Positions 1 through 10,569 of a stretch of DNA of 64,000 nucleotides are shown one piece after another. This DNA comes from Metellina segmentata (lineage: Eukaryota; Arthropoda; Arachnida; Araneae; Tetragnathidae): the NCBI GenBank assembly GCA_947359465.1, contig OX375873.1, forward strand, positions 42,380,437 to 42,444,436, in the 5' to 3' direction. The notes under the pieces were generated by a model. The model was not told the origin of the DNA and searched no databases. It was given only the letters and a program-made list of their open reading frames with translations. The translations under genes and the position numbers were made by a program. How positions within the stretch are numbered: the first letter of the stretch is position 1; the number at the start of each line of letters is the position of its first letter.

Positions 1-992
1 GTGAATTGTTAATTTAAATGTTTATAACAAGCATTGTTACTTACGAGTTAACAGTATTCAGTTAAACATTCAGAAAACTCTTACATGGATAAAAATGGTA
101 ATTTAAAGGTGGAATTGTGCAACATTAGTAAACCTTTTTACAAAATATTCAAATAACATATTAAAATGTTTTTTAAAGTATTTTTTTATGTAGTTTGAAA
201 TTTTTTTCTGCGCCTTAAAAACTTTTTCGTTTTTTATGTTTTGTGGTTACGAATGATCAGTTGTCCAAATTTTTACTCCTGTCATATCCTTCGGTTGTCA
301 ACAATTGGTTGATGTCGGTGTACTAGGAGAGTGGTATAGTAAAATTAAATCTACCATGAATTTTGATTGTTATGGTAATCTGTAAATACGGATTTTCAGT
401 TGTTAAAATGTATTGTTCTTCAAAGCCAATTTTGTGTATTCCGATTGAAATTACTAACACCATTATACACTACTCTCATGCCCACAAGATGGCATGTCTA
501 TTTTATTTTCTCGTATTCTGTCTTTAATCGATCTGAAATTACGTATGTACACCTTATAATATAATGTGTACAACTTACATATTATGTTAATCTCTTTTTA
601 TCAGCAGGCCCTGGCGAGTGAATATTACCATGCCAAATACTTTTGACCTTCGAATCTTCGTTGTAATCAATATTCTTGAGTCGAACATAAAAGCACTATA
701 TGTTGCTCCAGTGTGACGTTAATAAAAAAACGTACCTGAGTCACAACATTATTGTGATTGAAATAGTCTAATAATAGAATCTTAAGGGGCAGTATGACTA
801 TTTATAAATTCCAAGTGAAAATCAATTTTACAAAAGTAGTACTTTAAAAACTTGGCAATGGATGGCAATTATATTTCTGATCATTGGTAGATTTTAGAAA
901 CAAATGCTTCATCAATTATTTTTATCACATTGCTATCTCAGAAAACAACCACTTTTACGCGAACAATAGATTTTCATACAAATCTTAACTAC
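1..992. other. non-coding AT-rich stretch
   Basis: I see no gene here. A short piece of the SINE-B core (TTGCTCCAGTGTGACGTTAAT) lies at about 702-722. The remainder is unique-looking AT-rich DNA with many stops in all frames. Confidence 0.5.
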
Positions 993-1954
993 AGTGATCT
1001 CTCACCTATGCGCGGGCGTTGGGGACAGCGAAAAAAACGCGTATAAGTGAAAAACGCGCATAAGTGAAAAACCACAAAAGGGAGCTTAAAAGTGAAAAAT
1101 CAATACAGTGTACACAGTGTATTGTTAATTAATACTATGCATATAGTACTACAGAAAAATGAAGCTCAACGTTACAGGAATGTTCGAGGCACGAGCTTCT
1201 TTAAACCATAGCAACAAAACCTTCTCAAATTCTTCGAACTTTCCACCTTGAATTATGCTTCTTTTCTTCTACTGAATTCCACATTCTCGATGAGCGACTA
1301 TAATCACCTCCCGATTTTTTAAAATCCCTCTCAATGTCGATTCTGGAACATTAAAATGCTCCGCTAAAGCTTTTTTCGAGTTGCAAGGATTTTCTTCGAA
1401 TTTTTTTATACTATCCATTGTGTTCTACGTTTCCTTCGTTGACACTCGCATTCAAAAGCGACAATTTTGTTCGTTTTGCCATTTTAAAATGCAACCATCT
1501 AACCCAATCTCCAAAAAAGGTTCTTTCGTTAGCGATCAATTCCACGTGGTACGTACCGTACTAACCAAACCACTCGAATTGTCTGCTGTATAGCTACTTT
1601 TACTGGCATCAGTCACAAGACCCCTCCGGTACACCCGTGTATATAGTAGATGAATATGTTCTGGGAATCCAAACGACAGGGGAAGGGCGAGGGAATGCAT
1701 TCCTAGAAGCAGAACAAAAAAGGAAAATTTCTTGCGATAAGCAACACCTGACTTGAGGAACCTACTTTTTGAACTGAAATTTTTTTGCGACGCGCATAAG
1801 TGAGAGCTGTTTTTTTTTTTTTTTTTTTTTTTGTGGCGTATAAATGAATAAGAGTTATCATTGTTTTCCTATATTCATGGCCGGGACCGCGAAAAAAACG
1901 CGTATAACTGAAAAACGCGCATAAAAGAGAGCGTGTATAAGTGAGAGATCACTA
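993..1954 (-). mobile_element. pogo/Tigger-like DNA transposon remnant
   Basis: The ends are inverted repeats: CAGTGATCTCTCAC at the left and GTGAGAGATCACTA at the right, each next to TA. The subterminal motif AACGCGTATAAGTGA recurs at both ends. On the minus strand, translation with frameshifts gives a psq/CENP-B-type helix-turn-helix start (MAKRTK..., around 1480), a segment like SRIDIERDFKK around 1330, and EKVLLLWFKEARASNIPVT around 1190. That last segment resembles the second DNA-binding half of pogo/Tigger transposases. No DDE catalytic core is present, so the element is internally deleted, under 1 kb, and non-autonomous. Family assignment rests on motif recognition. Confidence 0.6.
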
Positions 1955-2122
1955 TTACATTCTCTCTAACTCTGGGCTCAGTAAACTAAATATTACATTT
2001 CCGTACAAAAATATGTGCTCGCTTTCCTGTCACTAACTTTTCAATATTTGGAATTATGGCCTCTGAAAAGCTTTTCTTAAAAGTGGGTATAAGTGTCACT
2101 TGAAGATATTTTACTTGATCAA

Positions 2123-2563
2123 GGCCCGGTGCACGCATCCGGTTTTTCAACGTGCGGCGCCACTGCGGCACCAAAGCGCAACTATGCACACATAACCGTG
2201 AAATGACGCACGAACTCATATCGCGCCATTTGCGATAAATATTCTATCGAAGAAAACGTGTTTATTCAGCTTATTTGGTGTAAAAAAAAATATATTGAAA
2301 CAAAATAGACGTTACTGGATACAACCATTTATTAATTATTATTTTATTCCATTTGTTTATAAAAACAAGGTACTTCAGAACGGAGACTCATGTGCGGCGC
2401 CGTTGGGAACTGCGGTACAAATTGCACGCAAGTTGGACGTGCGTCACCCCAGCGGCGCTGGAGGCATATGTGCACTGCTCCATTGGATCTAATGTATCTC
2501 AGACCGCATTTGCGTTACGGTAGCGGCGTCGCACGTTGAAAAACCTGATGTGTGCACCGGGCC
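2123..2563. mobile_element. TIR element (MITE), Harbinger-like target site
   Basis: Inverted ends of about 40 bp face each other, beginning GGCCCGGTGCAC and continuing through GGTTTTTCAACGTGCG with three mismatches. The interior of about 360 bp has no coding capacity. Flanks are CAA on the left and TAA on the right, compatible with a mutated TWA target duplication as in PIF/Harbinger. Superfamily is inferred only from that. Confidence 0.6.
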
Positions 2564-2917
2564 TAATGACATCTTGGATTCGTGGACAACGTCGGAGAAA
2601 CTCACCTAAACTTTTTTCTAATTCATTTTGACATAACAGTAGGATGCATAATACAGTTCTATATTCGCAAATGAACTCTTTTTTTTAAAAAGAAGGTGGC
2701 TTTGCTGTAGAGAGGGAGAGAGAGTCTCCATTATCACTGCTGAGCCGCAAAAAGTGGAAATCGCTTAGTATACGTTCCAACATATCTCCTAATAATTATA
2801 AGAAAGGAACAGAGAACTTTGTAACTCATGCAGGATGTTACAGTAACACGAAAATTTGACCCCAGTTTTCTGAATATTTTCACCTGCATGGCTTGAATTT
2901 CTGAAATGAAAAATTAC

Positions 2918-3190
2918 TATTGTATTTAAAAAACGAAAAAATACTATTGTATTTAAAAACGAAAAAATACTATTTTATTTTAAAAAACAAAAAAATACTA
3001 TTGTGTTTAAAAAACAAAAAAATTCGATTGTATTTAAAAAACGAAAAAATACTATTTTTTTGCAAAACGAATAAAATACTATTTTATAAAAAAATGAAAA
3101 AAAAATCTATTTTATTTAAAACACGAAAAAATGGTATTTTATTTAAAAAACGAAAAAATACTATTTCACTTAAAAAACGATAAAATATAC
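2918..3190. repeat. 27-bp AT-rich minisatellite, about 10 copies
   Basis: Ten consecutive units of 26-29 bp follow TATTGTATTTAAAAAACG plus AAAAAATAC. Units vary at a few positions. The open frame through it (repeated YLKNEKILLYLK-like peptide) is a by-product of a period divisible by three and should not be called a gene. Confidence 0.9.
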
Positions 3191-4368
3191 AACATTCGAC
3201 TCGAAACCAAAAAATCCTTATGTAAAACATGTTCAAAATGCAAGTGGTTATCAGTTCCCAGCCCTGAGTTTGCAATTACATGGTGTTCTACACAACAACG
3301 TAAAAAAATATATTTGAAATTGCATCGAAGCAGAAATTCCATTGTAATCACTCATGTGGACCGCAAATAACTGTCATCTGGCAGCGTATTTGTGACCACT
3401 CGATTAACTGAAGTAAATAATCACGCAGAAAAGTAAATCTCCATCTTTTTTAATTTCATACGATGATTTTATCCGAATCAGTAGTTAATGTCTGGGTTCC
3501 TCTGGCAGGGAGAAACGTTCATCTTTATTTATTCGCTACCTCGATATAAAAATCGAGAGATAGGGGGTTGGGGAAGGTAAATTCCTGGATCCTATTTTAT
3601 GGGCTTGGAGTAAGAGGCCACGTTTTTATGAGTTGCGTATCCCGCATGCCAAATGATCGCCTCAATAGGTAGGGCTCTGCTGAACAAGATGAGTCGTCAG
3701 CCTGCTGTGATGGGGTTTTTTTCTGAATCAGCTATGTGCCTGGTGTCGAGTCAGCTCACGAAACAGGACGCTTTGTTTTTGAAAAGTGTAGTATGGCGGA
3801 GCTTTGGAATTTTATGATAAATATGAACAGCAATTCGGGATCGCCCGGGAATTTTTACTGAAGCAGCCGGCTTCAATTCTGTTCCAACCCCAGATTAGAA
3901 ACCTTTGCTCACTCCACAAAGTTGTCTTCCGCGGAGTGATGCTGTTATAAACGCGCGTTGCGCCAACTCCATAAAAGTATTGCTCCGCGGAGCAATACTG
4001 ATATGAGCGCACGCCGGAAAGTGGCAGACGACTTTCGAATAACTTTAACTTCTACTGTGAGGACTACTCTGTGTCGTTTTTCTTGTATTACGTTGTGTTC
4101 CTTCTTTTATCCGTGTCTCTGCATTTGATGCCCGTTTGATCGAATAAATTGTGTTGTCGTTTAACCCGTGTTACTTTTTACGCTCTCGACAACGCAATAA
4201 ATTCTGTCAACTCTATGCAACATTTTCTTTTGCGACAAAATTATTTTCCCAGAAAAGACTCTTAAATTCAGTCTATTTGTTCATAAATCCTAATACACGG
4301 AGGCTGATGCACGTTAAATCTGCCATGACTTCAAATGTCCTCATTTTAGCTGGCTGATGAGGATGTTT
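3191..4368. other. no gene seen; contains a perfect palindrome
   Basis: No coding region is supported. A perfect 22-bp palindrome (arms GTATTGCTCCG and CGGAGCAATAC) sits at 3977-3998, with a related sequence CTTCCGCGGAGTGATG about 50 bp upstream. Confidence 0.5.
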
Positions 4369-4560
4369 GGAGTGTGGGGTCCCAACTCAGGTTTGTGTAC
4401 CTCCTCAATTCAAAATTACGAAATGTAATTCAAAATTATCCTCTCCTAATTCCCCTCTGATTCAAAATTACGAAAAGTCCTTAGATATTTACTTCAGGAC
4501 CGTCGCCAATATCCCGTTGTGTGGCTTCAGTGCGACTTTAAGTAACTACCTACCTTCCTT
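4369..4560 (+). repeat. SINE-B core fragment
   Basis: Diverged copy of the central part of the tRNA-derived SINE seen complete at 17745-18045: TTTGGAGTGTGGGGTCCCAA, then GACCGTCGCCAATATCCCGT, then GTGCGACTTTAAGTAAC. The tRNA-like head is missing. Confidence 0.7.
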
Positions 4561-5587
4561 AAAAGAACAAATTTAAGAACAGCACCTACGTGTGCATTTA
4601 ATGACTCAAAATATTTGCTTTTAAATAAAAAAATATATAGTATGTATTTGCTGTGGGAAACGTTTAGACAGCAAGCCCTTTGTTGGGTCTGTATCCCATG
4701 TTCGAGTTGAAAGTAGATTCCGTCAGTCATTGCCAATCCACGTTATAATATTTAACAGACCATCTTTCGTGTTGGTTGCATCTTGTCTCAAAAATTCGAA
4801 GTTAAGAATTCTTGAGAGAATTATGCATATGAAGTATTCGAAAAGTTTAGCAATCCGTCTTGTGGCAACATATTTTAATAAATTTCCCGTTGCTTTTAAT
4901 TCGCGTTTAATTTTTTTCAACGTGTGTTCTTGCATGCTTTTAATGCCGGTTTTAGTTATTTGATTTTTAATGGCTGTTTATAATTCTATTTGGACAGGCT
5001 GCTCAAGACGCAAGTCCGTTGTTGGATCCTGCGCGATTAAAACTAAGCTAATCATCCATCTTGCGTTATAATTATCTGGTACAATTCATCCTTAATAGAT
5101 ATATACTTTCCATTTTAAACAAGGTTCTCATTGTTAGCATATTCTCTTTTGATACTATGATATCCCATTTACATCTGAGAGCATTGATTCTTTATTTGCT
5201 GTCACGTAATACGAATACAAGTTGTGAAAATTCCACGATATAAATGACGAACGGGTTCTTAAGAGTCACTAAAAAGATAAAATCGCGGTTTTTGTTTTAC
5301 GTTTTACTCAACTTCTCATCGTCATTCATTGCGTGTTTATTGCCATAAGCCGGATAATTTTTGCCCCTACTTCCATTTGAAACAATGGTTAGATATGTGT
5401 GCAAAGTGTCACTTGAATACAAATAGATTTTTTTAATTTTTGACACGTAGTTGTGAAAGTTCGCTTTCACTATCCCATGAATGGCGAACCTTTCCCGATT
5501 AGTGTGCCACTTGGACAAGCCACACACTGGTCCTGCTTCAGTCGTGCTACACCAGTGGCTACACTAAAACGGAAAAAATAAGCATGC
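4561..5587. other. no gene or repeat recognised
   Basis: AT-rich DNA with only short chance open frames on both strands; nothing recognisable. Confidence 0.4.
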
Positions 5588-6270
5588 GCACCATTATTTT
5601 TAAAATTGGTTCATAAATAAATTCGATGCTATCAAAAGTTGGTGACACAAATTTCGTATTTTTTTGTTTCGCGGAGCAAATTCGCGGAGGGTTGTATTTT
5701 TGATTATCGGGTTTGCCAGATATCAAATTTATCGTAGCAACAATTGCCATAAAAACTATTTCTTTTTATTTGGCGAGGAAAAAGGCTCGCTTTTTTCCCT
5801 CTGTTCTCAGACGGTTTACCGAGAAAGTACAAAGTACAGATCGTAAAGTTTGGAGATTAACAGGGTTTACTTAAAATTGTACAGGGAACAAGATGCAGAA
5901 GATTTTTTACTCATGCGGCTATTAGTTTAGGGTGCATTAAGTGTTAAAGTAAAAAAGAGTGAAATCACTTACGTAAGAGTTATTGGTTTGGGAAGCAAAC
6001 CAAACGGGATTGCGTAGCAATCCCCGGGGGTCGGCGAGCGTAAGTGAGCAGGGGGCGAAGCACTCGCTGTGACGTCATGGACCGTAAAGTGAAATCAGGA
6101 TAATACAAATTATTCAGATAGTTTCACTCTGCGAAAGGAATGTTGGTTTGCGAAGCAAACCAAATGCCATATGTAAAAGGAGTGTTGGTTTGCGAAGCAA
6201 ACCAAATGGGATTGCGTAGCAATCCCCGGGGGTTGGCGAGCGTAAGCGAGCAGGGGGCGGAGCCCCCTAG
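5588..6270 (+). mobile_element. hairpin-rich repeat, copy A (Helitron-like 3' end)
   Basis: This stretch is homologous, in opposite orientation, to 42908-43560. From 5983 it is a series of short hairpins. TTGGTTTG...CAAACCAA-type stems lie at 5983-6003, 6143-6163 and 6185-6205, GGGATTGCGTAGCAATCCC at 6006-6024 and 6208-6226, and GGGGGCGGAGCCCCC at 6253-6267. It ends CTAG at 6270, followed by T. A TGACGTCA palindrome lies at 6070-6077. The module of hairpins occurs twice in tandem. No protein is encoded. The CTAG-T end next to a GC hairpin suggests a non-autonomous Helitron, but the usual TC 5' end has not been located. Confidence 0.6.
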
Positions 6271-6284
6271 TTAGACAAAAAATT

Positions 6285-6500
6285 ATCATTTCTTGATGGA
6301 CGAGATAGCTTGTCATTAGAAAAAATCGGAACAGATCTTGGTCTCGTGATCGTCAAAAAAATCGACACTATCTTGATATCTCATCATTAGCGAAATTGGT
6401 CAGATCTTAATGGACGAGATATCTCGTTAAAATCACTTAGAAGGTTAAATCATGTCTAAGTGCTTTCAACTATATAATAAACCATTTCCTGTTTCAAATT
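6285..6500 (+). repeat. dispersed repeat with GACGAGATATCTCGT palindromes
   Basis: Homologous in the same orientation to about 45413-45600. It contains GGACGAGATATCTCGTTAAA near 6411-6430 and similar imperfect repeats (GGACGAGATAGCTTGTCATTA at 6298-6318). It then runs into CACTTAGAAGGTTAAATCAT, which matches the other copy. It starts right after the hairpin-rich repeat. Confidence 0.6.
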
Positions 6501-6734
6501 GACGTTTCATCATGAAATGTTGTTTGCAACATTAAGGAACTAGTAAGACTTAAGACGATTTCAATTTGACTTGTTAAGAAAGGTAAGTGCAGAATCATAC
6601 ATTTGTGCATTAATGTGAAACTTGTTGCTGAATGCTCGGCCCATGATATGTTGTCTTCTGTTATTTAAGTCGAAAAGTAGACGGTTTCAGGCTATTGACT
6701 TAACTAAGTCTCATTATGGAAAATAGCTACCTGT

Positions 6735-6915
6735 GTGGCAGACCGGGCAGCCATGTTGTTCTGGCCCTCGGTTCAAATATTGGTGATCTTGGATGATCGT
6801 AAGTATTCAGAATCCACTTTAAGCCATGGGTCCCGGTCTAATGGGCCCTCGTGTAGCAAAAGACCGTTAAGAGAGTGGCAAACCAAACCAAAGCAAAATC
6901 CACTGGTGAAAAATG
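6735..6915 (+). repeat. SINE-D copy
   Basis: Shares the tail GGTCTAATGGGCCCTCGTGT with the better copy at 46075-46215. The tRNA-like head is visible but eroded (GGGCAGCCATGTTGTTCTGG, then CCTCGGTTCAAATATTGGTG). Confidence 0.5.
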
Positions 6916-7019
6916 ATCCGAACGATGTAGCATTGCAGTAAGGCTCTTCGTGGTCGAACTTCGAGTTGTAAGCAACGCAGATTCGATTCCTGTTTGGGTA
7001 TATTTCTTTCTCCTATGTT

Positions 7020-7779
7020 AAGCTTCGGTTTCCTAAGAAAGCGTAGCCGTGATCTAGCGGCCGTGATGTATCGGTGGGTGACGTTACTAAAACGTTGTGT
7101 ATACTAACACATGGTGTTGGTTTCCTAGAGAGCGTTGTTTGTGAGCGTAACGAAAATTATCGGAGCCGCCATTTCCATGACTGTCGTCATAGCGGTCTCA
7201 AACAGTTGGGGAACGTTTTTTCTCTTGTAGCGGCCAGATTTCATTTTCTGCTCCAAACGATTCGAGCGAAGAGGAGAAGAATAAATAAACATTTTTGACT
7301 GCCATTGATTAATTCGTTTTTGTAAAATCGGGATCGTTAAACACAGAATAAAAATTTCAACGGATTTGAAATCTGCGGAAAATTTGACACCAGATCGATA
7401 CTTTAAATGTGATTTACTTTAAATAAATAATTAATTATTTAATAAATAATTAAATAATCAAATGGTAAATAATTGAATAATAAAACTGTTTTTGATATCG
7501 ATCTGGCGTAGAAATTTACGCTGATTTGAAATCTGTTGAAATTTTCACTCTACCTTTAACGATCCCGAAGTTAGAAACTCAGAGAATAAAAAAACACTTT
7601 GTTTTGTTTCTCGAATAAAATAAATCCCGACAACCGTTTGTGTTGCCCATTCTCCAACGTATTCTGTCCAAGTTGACACCTCAGGATTCTTGTTTAGACG
7701 GCCGTCTAGTTATGCCCGCGGAATCATGACATATCACAGTGTTAGATAACAGCTCCACTTTCTTAGGAAACCGAAGCTT
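7020..7779. repeat. inverted pair of a 22-bp sequence flanking a segment
   Basis: AAGCTTCGGTTTCCTAAGAA plus AG at 7020-7041 is repeated exactly but inverted at 7758-7779. A third copy with one change lies at 26458-26479. The pair encloses a foldback element (7328-7568). It could be the ends of a 760-bp element, but no target duplication is evident. Confidence 0.5.
7328..7568. mobile_element. foldback MITE with arms of about 75 bp
   Basis: Left arm 7328-7401 begins TCGGGATCGTTAAA and contains GATTTGAAATCTG and CCAGATCGATA. The right arm 7493-7568 is its imperfect reverse complement, ending AACGATCCCGA. The loop is an AT-rich stretch of about 90 bp built of AATAAATAATT repeats. No coding capacity. 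Confidence 0.75.
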
Positions 7780-7794
7780 TAGGAAAAGCTTTCG

Positions 7795-7876
7795 TTGCTT
7801 GTGTATGTCTACTACTTGATGTTGTCTGTCTTGTGTTTGGCGCAGCTCTGCCACATATGGCCCTTGCGTCAACCAT
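7795..7876 (+). repeat. SINE-A tail
   Basis: Contains the family signature GTCTTGTGTTTGGCGCAGCT, then GCCACATATGGCCCTTGCG, found many times in the window in both orientations. Confidence 0.75.
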
Positions 7877-8059
7877 CTTTGTAGTCGTAACTTTCTGTTG
7901 GAGTCTATCCAAATATAAATTCTGTTAATATTTATTCGCTGACACTCCATCCTGATCCAACATACCTTACTGCATTCTTCTGTTTTACTAAAAAGTAATG
8001 GATTATCAATAAATTTCAACAAACGTGTTTTGTTTTCCTATCCTTTCGTATTCCTCCCT

Positions 8060-8203
8060 GTGGGTATTTCTCTTTTCTGTGTCAGTGAAACTTTCATTAT
8101 GTCTGTCTGTCTATTACTTGTTATTGTATGTCTTGTGTCTGGCGCAGCTTGGCCAGTGTGGCTCTTGTGCCATAGAACCCCAACCAATCAACCTATCCTT
8201 TTG
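8060..8203 (+). repeat. SINE-A copy
   Basis: TGTCTTGTGTCTGGCGCAGC, GCCAGTGTGGCTCTTGTGCC and the terminal CCAACCAATCAACC match other SINE-A copies. It lies directly downstream of another tail (7795-7876) in the same orientation. Confidence 0.75.
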
Positions 8204-10569
8204 TTTTACACTCACCTAAACTCTTTAAGGTTTGCGATTCAGGAAGTTTCATTATTTTTCTAACTCTGGCGATGCTTTGGTTTCCTCTTTTTGTTTTCTT
8301 AATCTCACTGGTTGCAGAAATCAATTCAAATCGATCCCACTTGTTTATTTACCCCACTTGTTAAAACCGTACATCATTTCCAAATGTTAAAATAAATATT
8401 AATCGCAATGCAAAACTTGTCCGAAGAATATGTATTCTTTAATACCATCATGTTCATGAAATTGTTTATTTTACTTCGAAGTGCTTTGTAGCTATTACTT
8501 TCTGACAAATGCCACGGACACTACCGTAGTAAATGCTGGCAGTTATCACTATAATCTAGATTTATTTCGAAATCATTTTTGTGTAGCGTGGAGTAAAAAC
8601 AGTTAGTCTTCCTTTTTTGCGAAGTACTTTGTTGTGAAATATGTGTGTAAACCAACTTTAAATCATGAGCATAGGTACTACGTGATTAGAACTCGTAGTC
8701 AAAATCATTTGACTGTCATATTTGTGTGTAAAATATGCATTTTTGTTTCATACTTGGTGTGTTGTCATGCCGTACACGTAATTTGAGCATCTTAAATTTT
8801 ATTCTAGTTGAAAAAATGTCTTCCTATTTTTTTTGTTTTGCCCTTTCACCGTGATAAAATATATCGGTCTCATGCCTATGGAGTAACTTGAATTCCCCTC
8901 TATGCTCTTCACTTCAGTTCTCAGTCCTCATAGCAGGGGTAAGGTTGTCGCAATTAACCTCCTTCAACTTAAAATCAGATTCAGTTTCAAACGCACCCAA
9001 CATATCACCATGACTTAGGAGCTTATTTTTCTTCTGTTTGCTGTAAAATATGTGCTGTAAAGCACGAGTCAGACGACCTGCAATGGGGATTTTTATACTT
9101 TTTCTTTGCGTTCAGCTTTCTTCGTTTTCTGACTCCGCGGGGCTTCTCACATTCGGTTTTTTTTTACCGTATGAAATTATAACTTAAGCTAGCAGATCCG
9201 TGCATAGCATATGCTTTAAACTTTTTTAATTGCCTTTTCTTTTGATCACTTAGTGACGATACGCACATTTCATTTCTTATTTCAATCAATTTATAATGAA
9301 AATATCCATAAATTGATTTCATACCTCAAAATGAAATAAAGTTCTCGTACCATAGATCCGGGATTAAAAACGTTCTTCTGTTTGTCTTCAGTATAAAAAA
9401 CTTTTTCTCTGAGCAATATTGAGAATTTAAGGTTCTAGTGGTACTTAAGTTCCACCAGCATCTAAAATTCTGAAGGCTACAAAGAAAAGTTATATTTCGC
9501 ATGTTCTAATTATTATTAAAAAGGTAAAGAGAAGGCATTGTAAATGGACTCTAAGAAACTCGAATATTTACCAAATAAGTCTCAGTGAACATAAAGATAC
9601 ACGATTGAAACAGACGTTTTGACCTGCTCTTGTTTTTAATCAAAGTAATTGTTTGTTTGCTTGAATATGTAAAGAAAATTTCTGTTAAAACTATACATCC
9701 TGTTTGTTGACTTCGTCACTACCTACTTTGTAACACTTAGTTCAGCGTTTTGTTGTTAAGATGGGATTTATCAATCAATCTGTGGTTACGTCCTGTTATT
9801 AATCCTGGGTATTGCATGTCGGTAGGTGAATTTTATTGTGTCTTCTACTAGTTACTACCAAATCTCGTAGCGCTGACGGCTATGTCGGTATCAAACTTTT
9901 TATATCAGTAGTATCATTTGCGCGCTATGTTACGAGCCTCACCTTTTTTACATTTCACTGTGTTCTCACGTTCACGAACGTCTTGTTCGTGCACGTGAGA
10001 ATTCCGTTCCTATTCCATTAAGAATCAGCTCGTGTTCTTGTTCCGTTTCAAATCGGAACTTAACCATTTTTTGTACATAAAGCTTTGTAAATATTCATAG
10101 TTTAAGAGAGATTAAAGTGAATAGTTTGTTCAAAACGAATTGATGTGGACCCAACTTACTTTGTTTGTAAATAAACTATTGTGCGTGGAGGTCGAACATA
10201 GGTCAGCGCGACCATAGGGTTTCTGCTGCTTTTCATGAATTTGGCATTGAGAGGTTTACAACCAAATGCATATTAAAAGGGAAAATAGTTCCTTTTTTAC
10301 AGTTTAAATGTTTGTTCTAAGAGTTTTCAGCTTTTTTTTTTTTTTGCTCTTTTTCCTTCAACTTTCGACCTCTCCCACAACATCCTCTCGGTATTTAATA
10401 TACAATTACTATGCTTTTATGGCTTAAAATATCATTAAACCTTAATTTGGGTCAGTAGACGATATCCTCAACAGCACAGTGTAAGAGAGTAGAATCAGTT
10501 GACTTTTATGGGCTGCGTGCTCCATTCATTTTCAAACTTGCTCACGACATTCACCCTCGAGTCGGAAGA
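8204..10569. other. no gene seen
   Basis: AT-rich non-coding DNA. The only structured site noticed is an inverted repeat at 9963-10001 (17-bp arms, one mismatch, 5-base loop, TCTCACGTTCACGAAC on one arm). Confidence 0.4.

Noticed and set aside
2920..3183. 87-codon Lys/Leu-rich frame
   Set aside because: It is the 27-bp AT-rich minisatellite read in frame.
5983..6270. CRISPR-like array from regularly repeated palindromes
   Set aside because: Units differ from each other, spacing is irregular and the same cluster recurs as a dispersed repeat in eukaryotic DNA.
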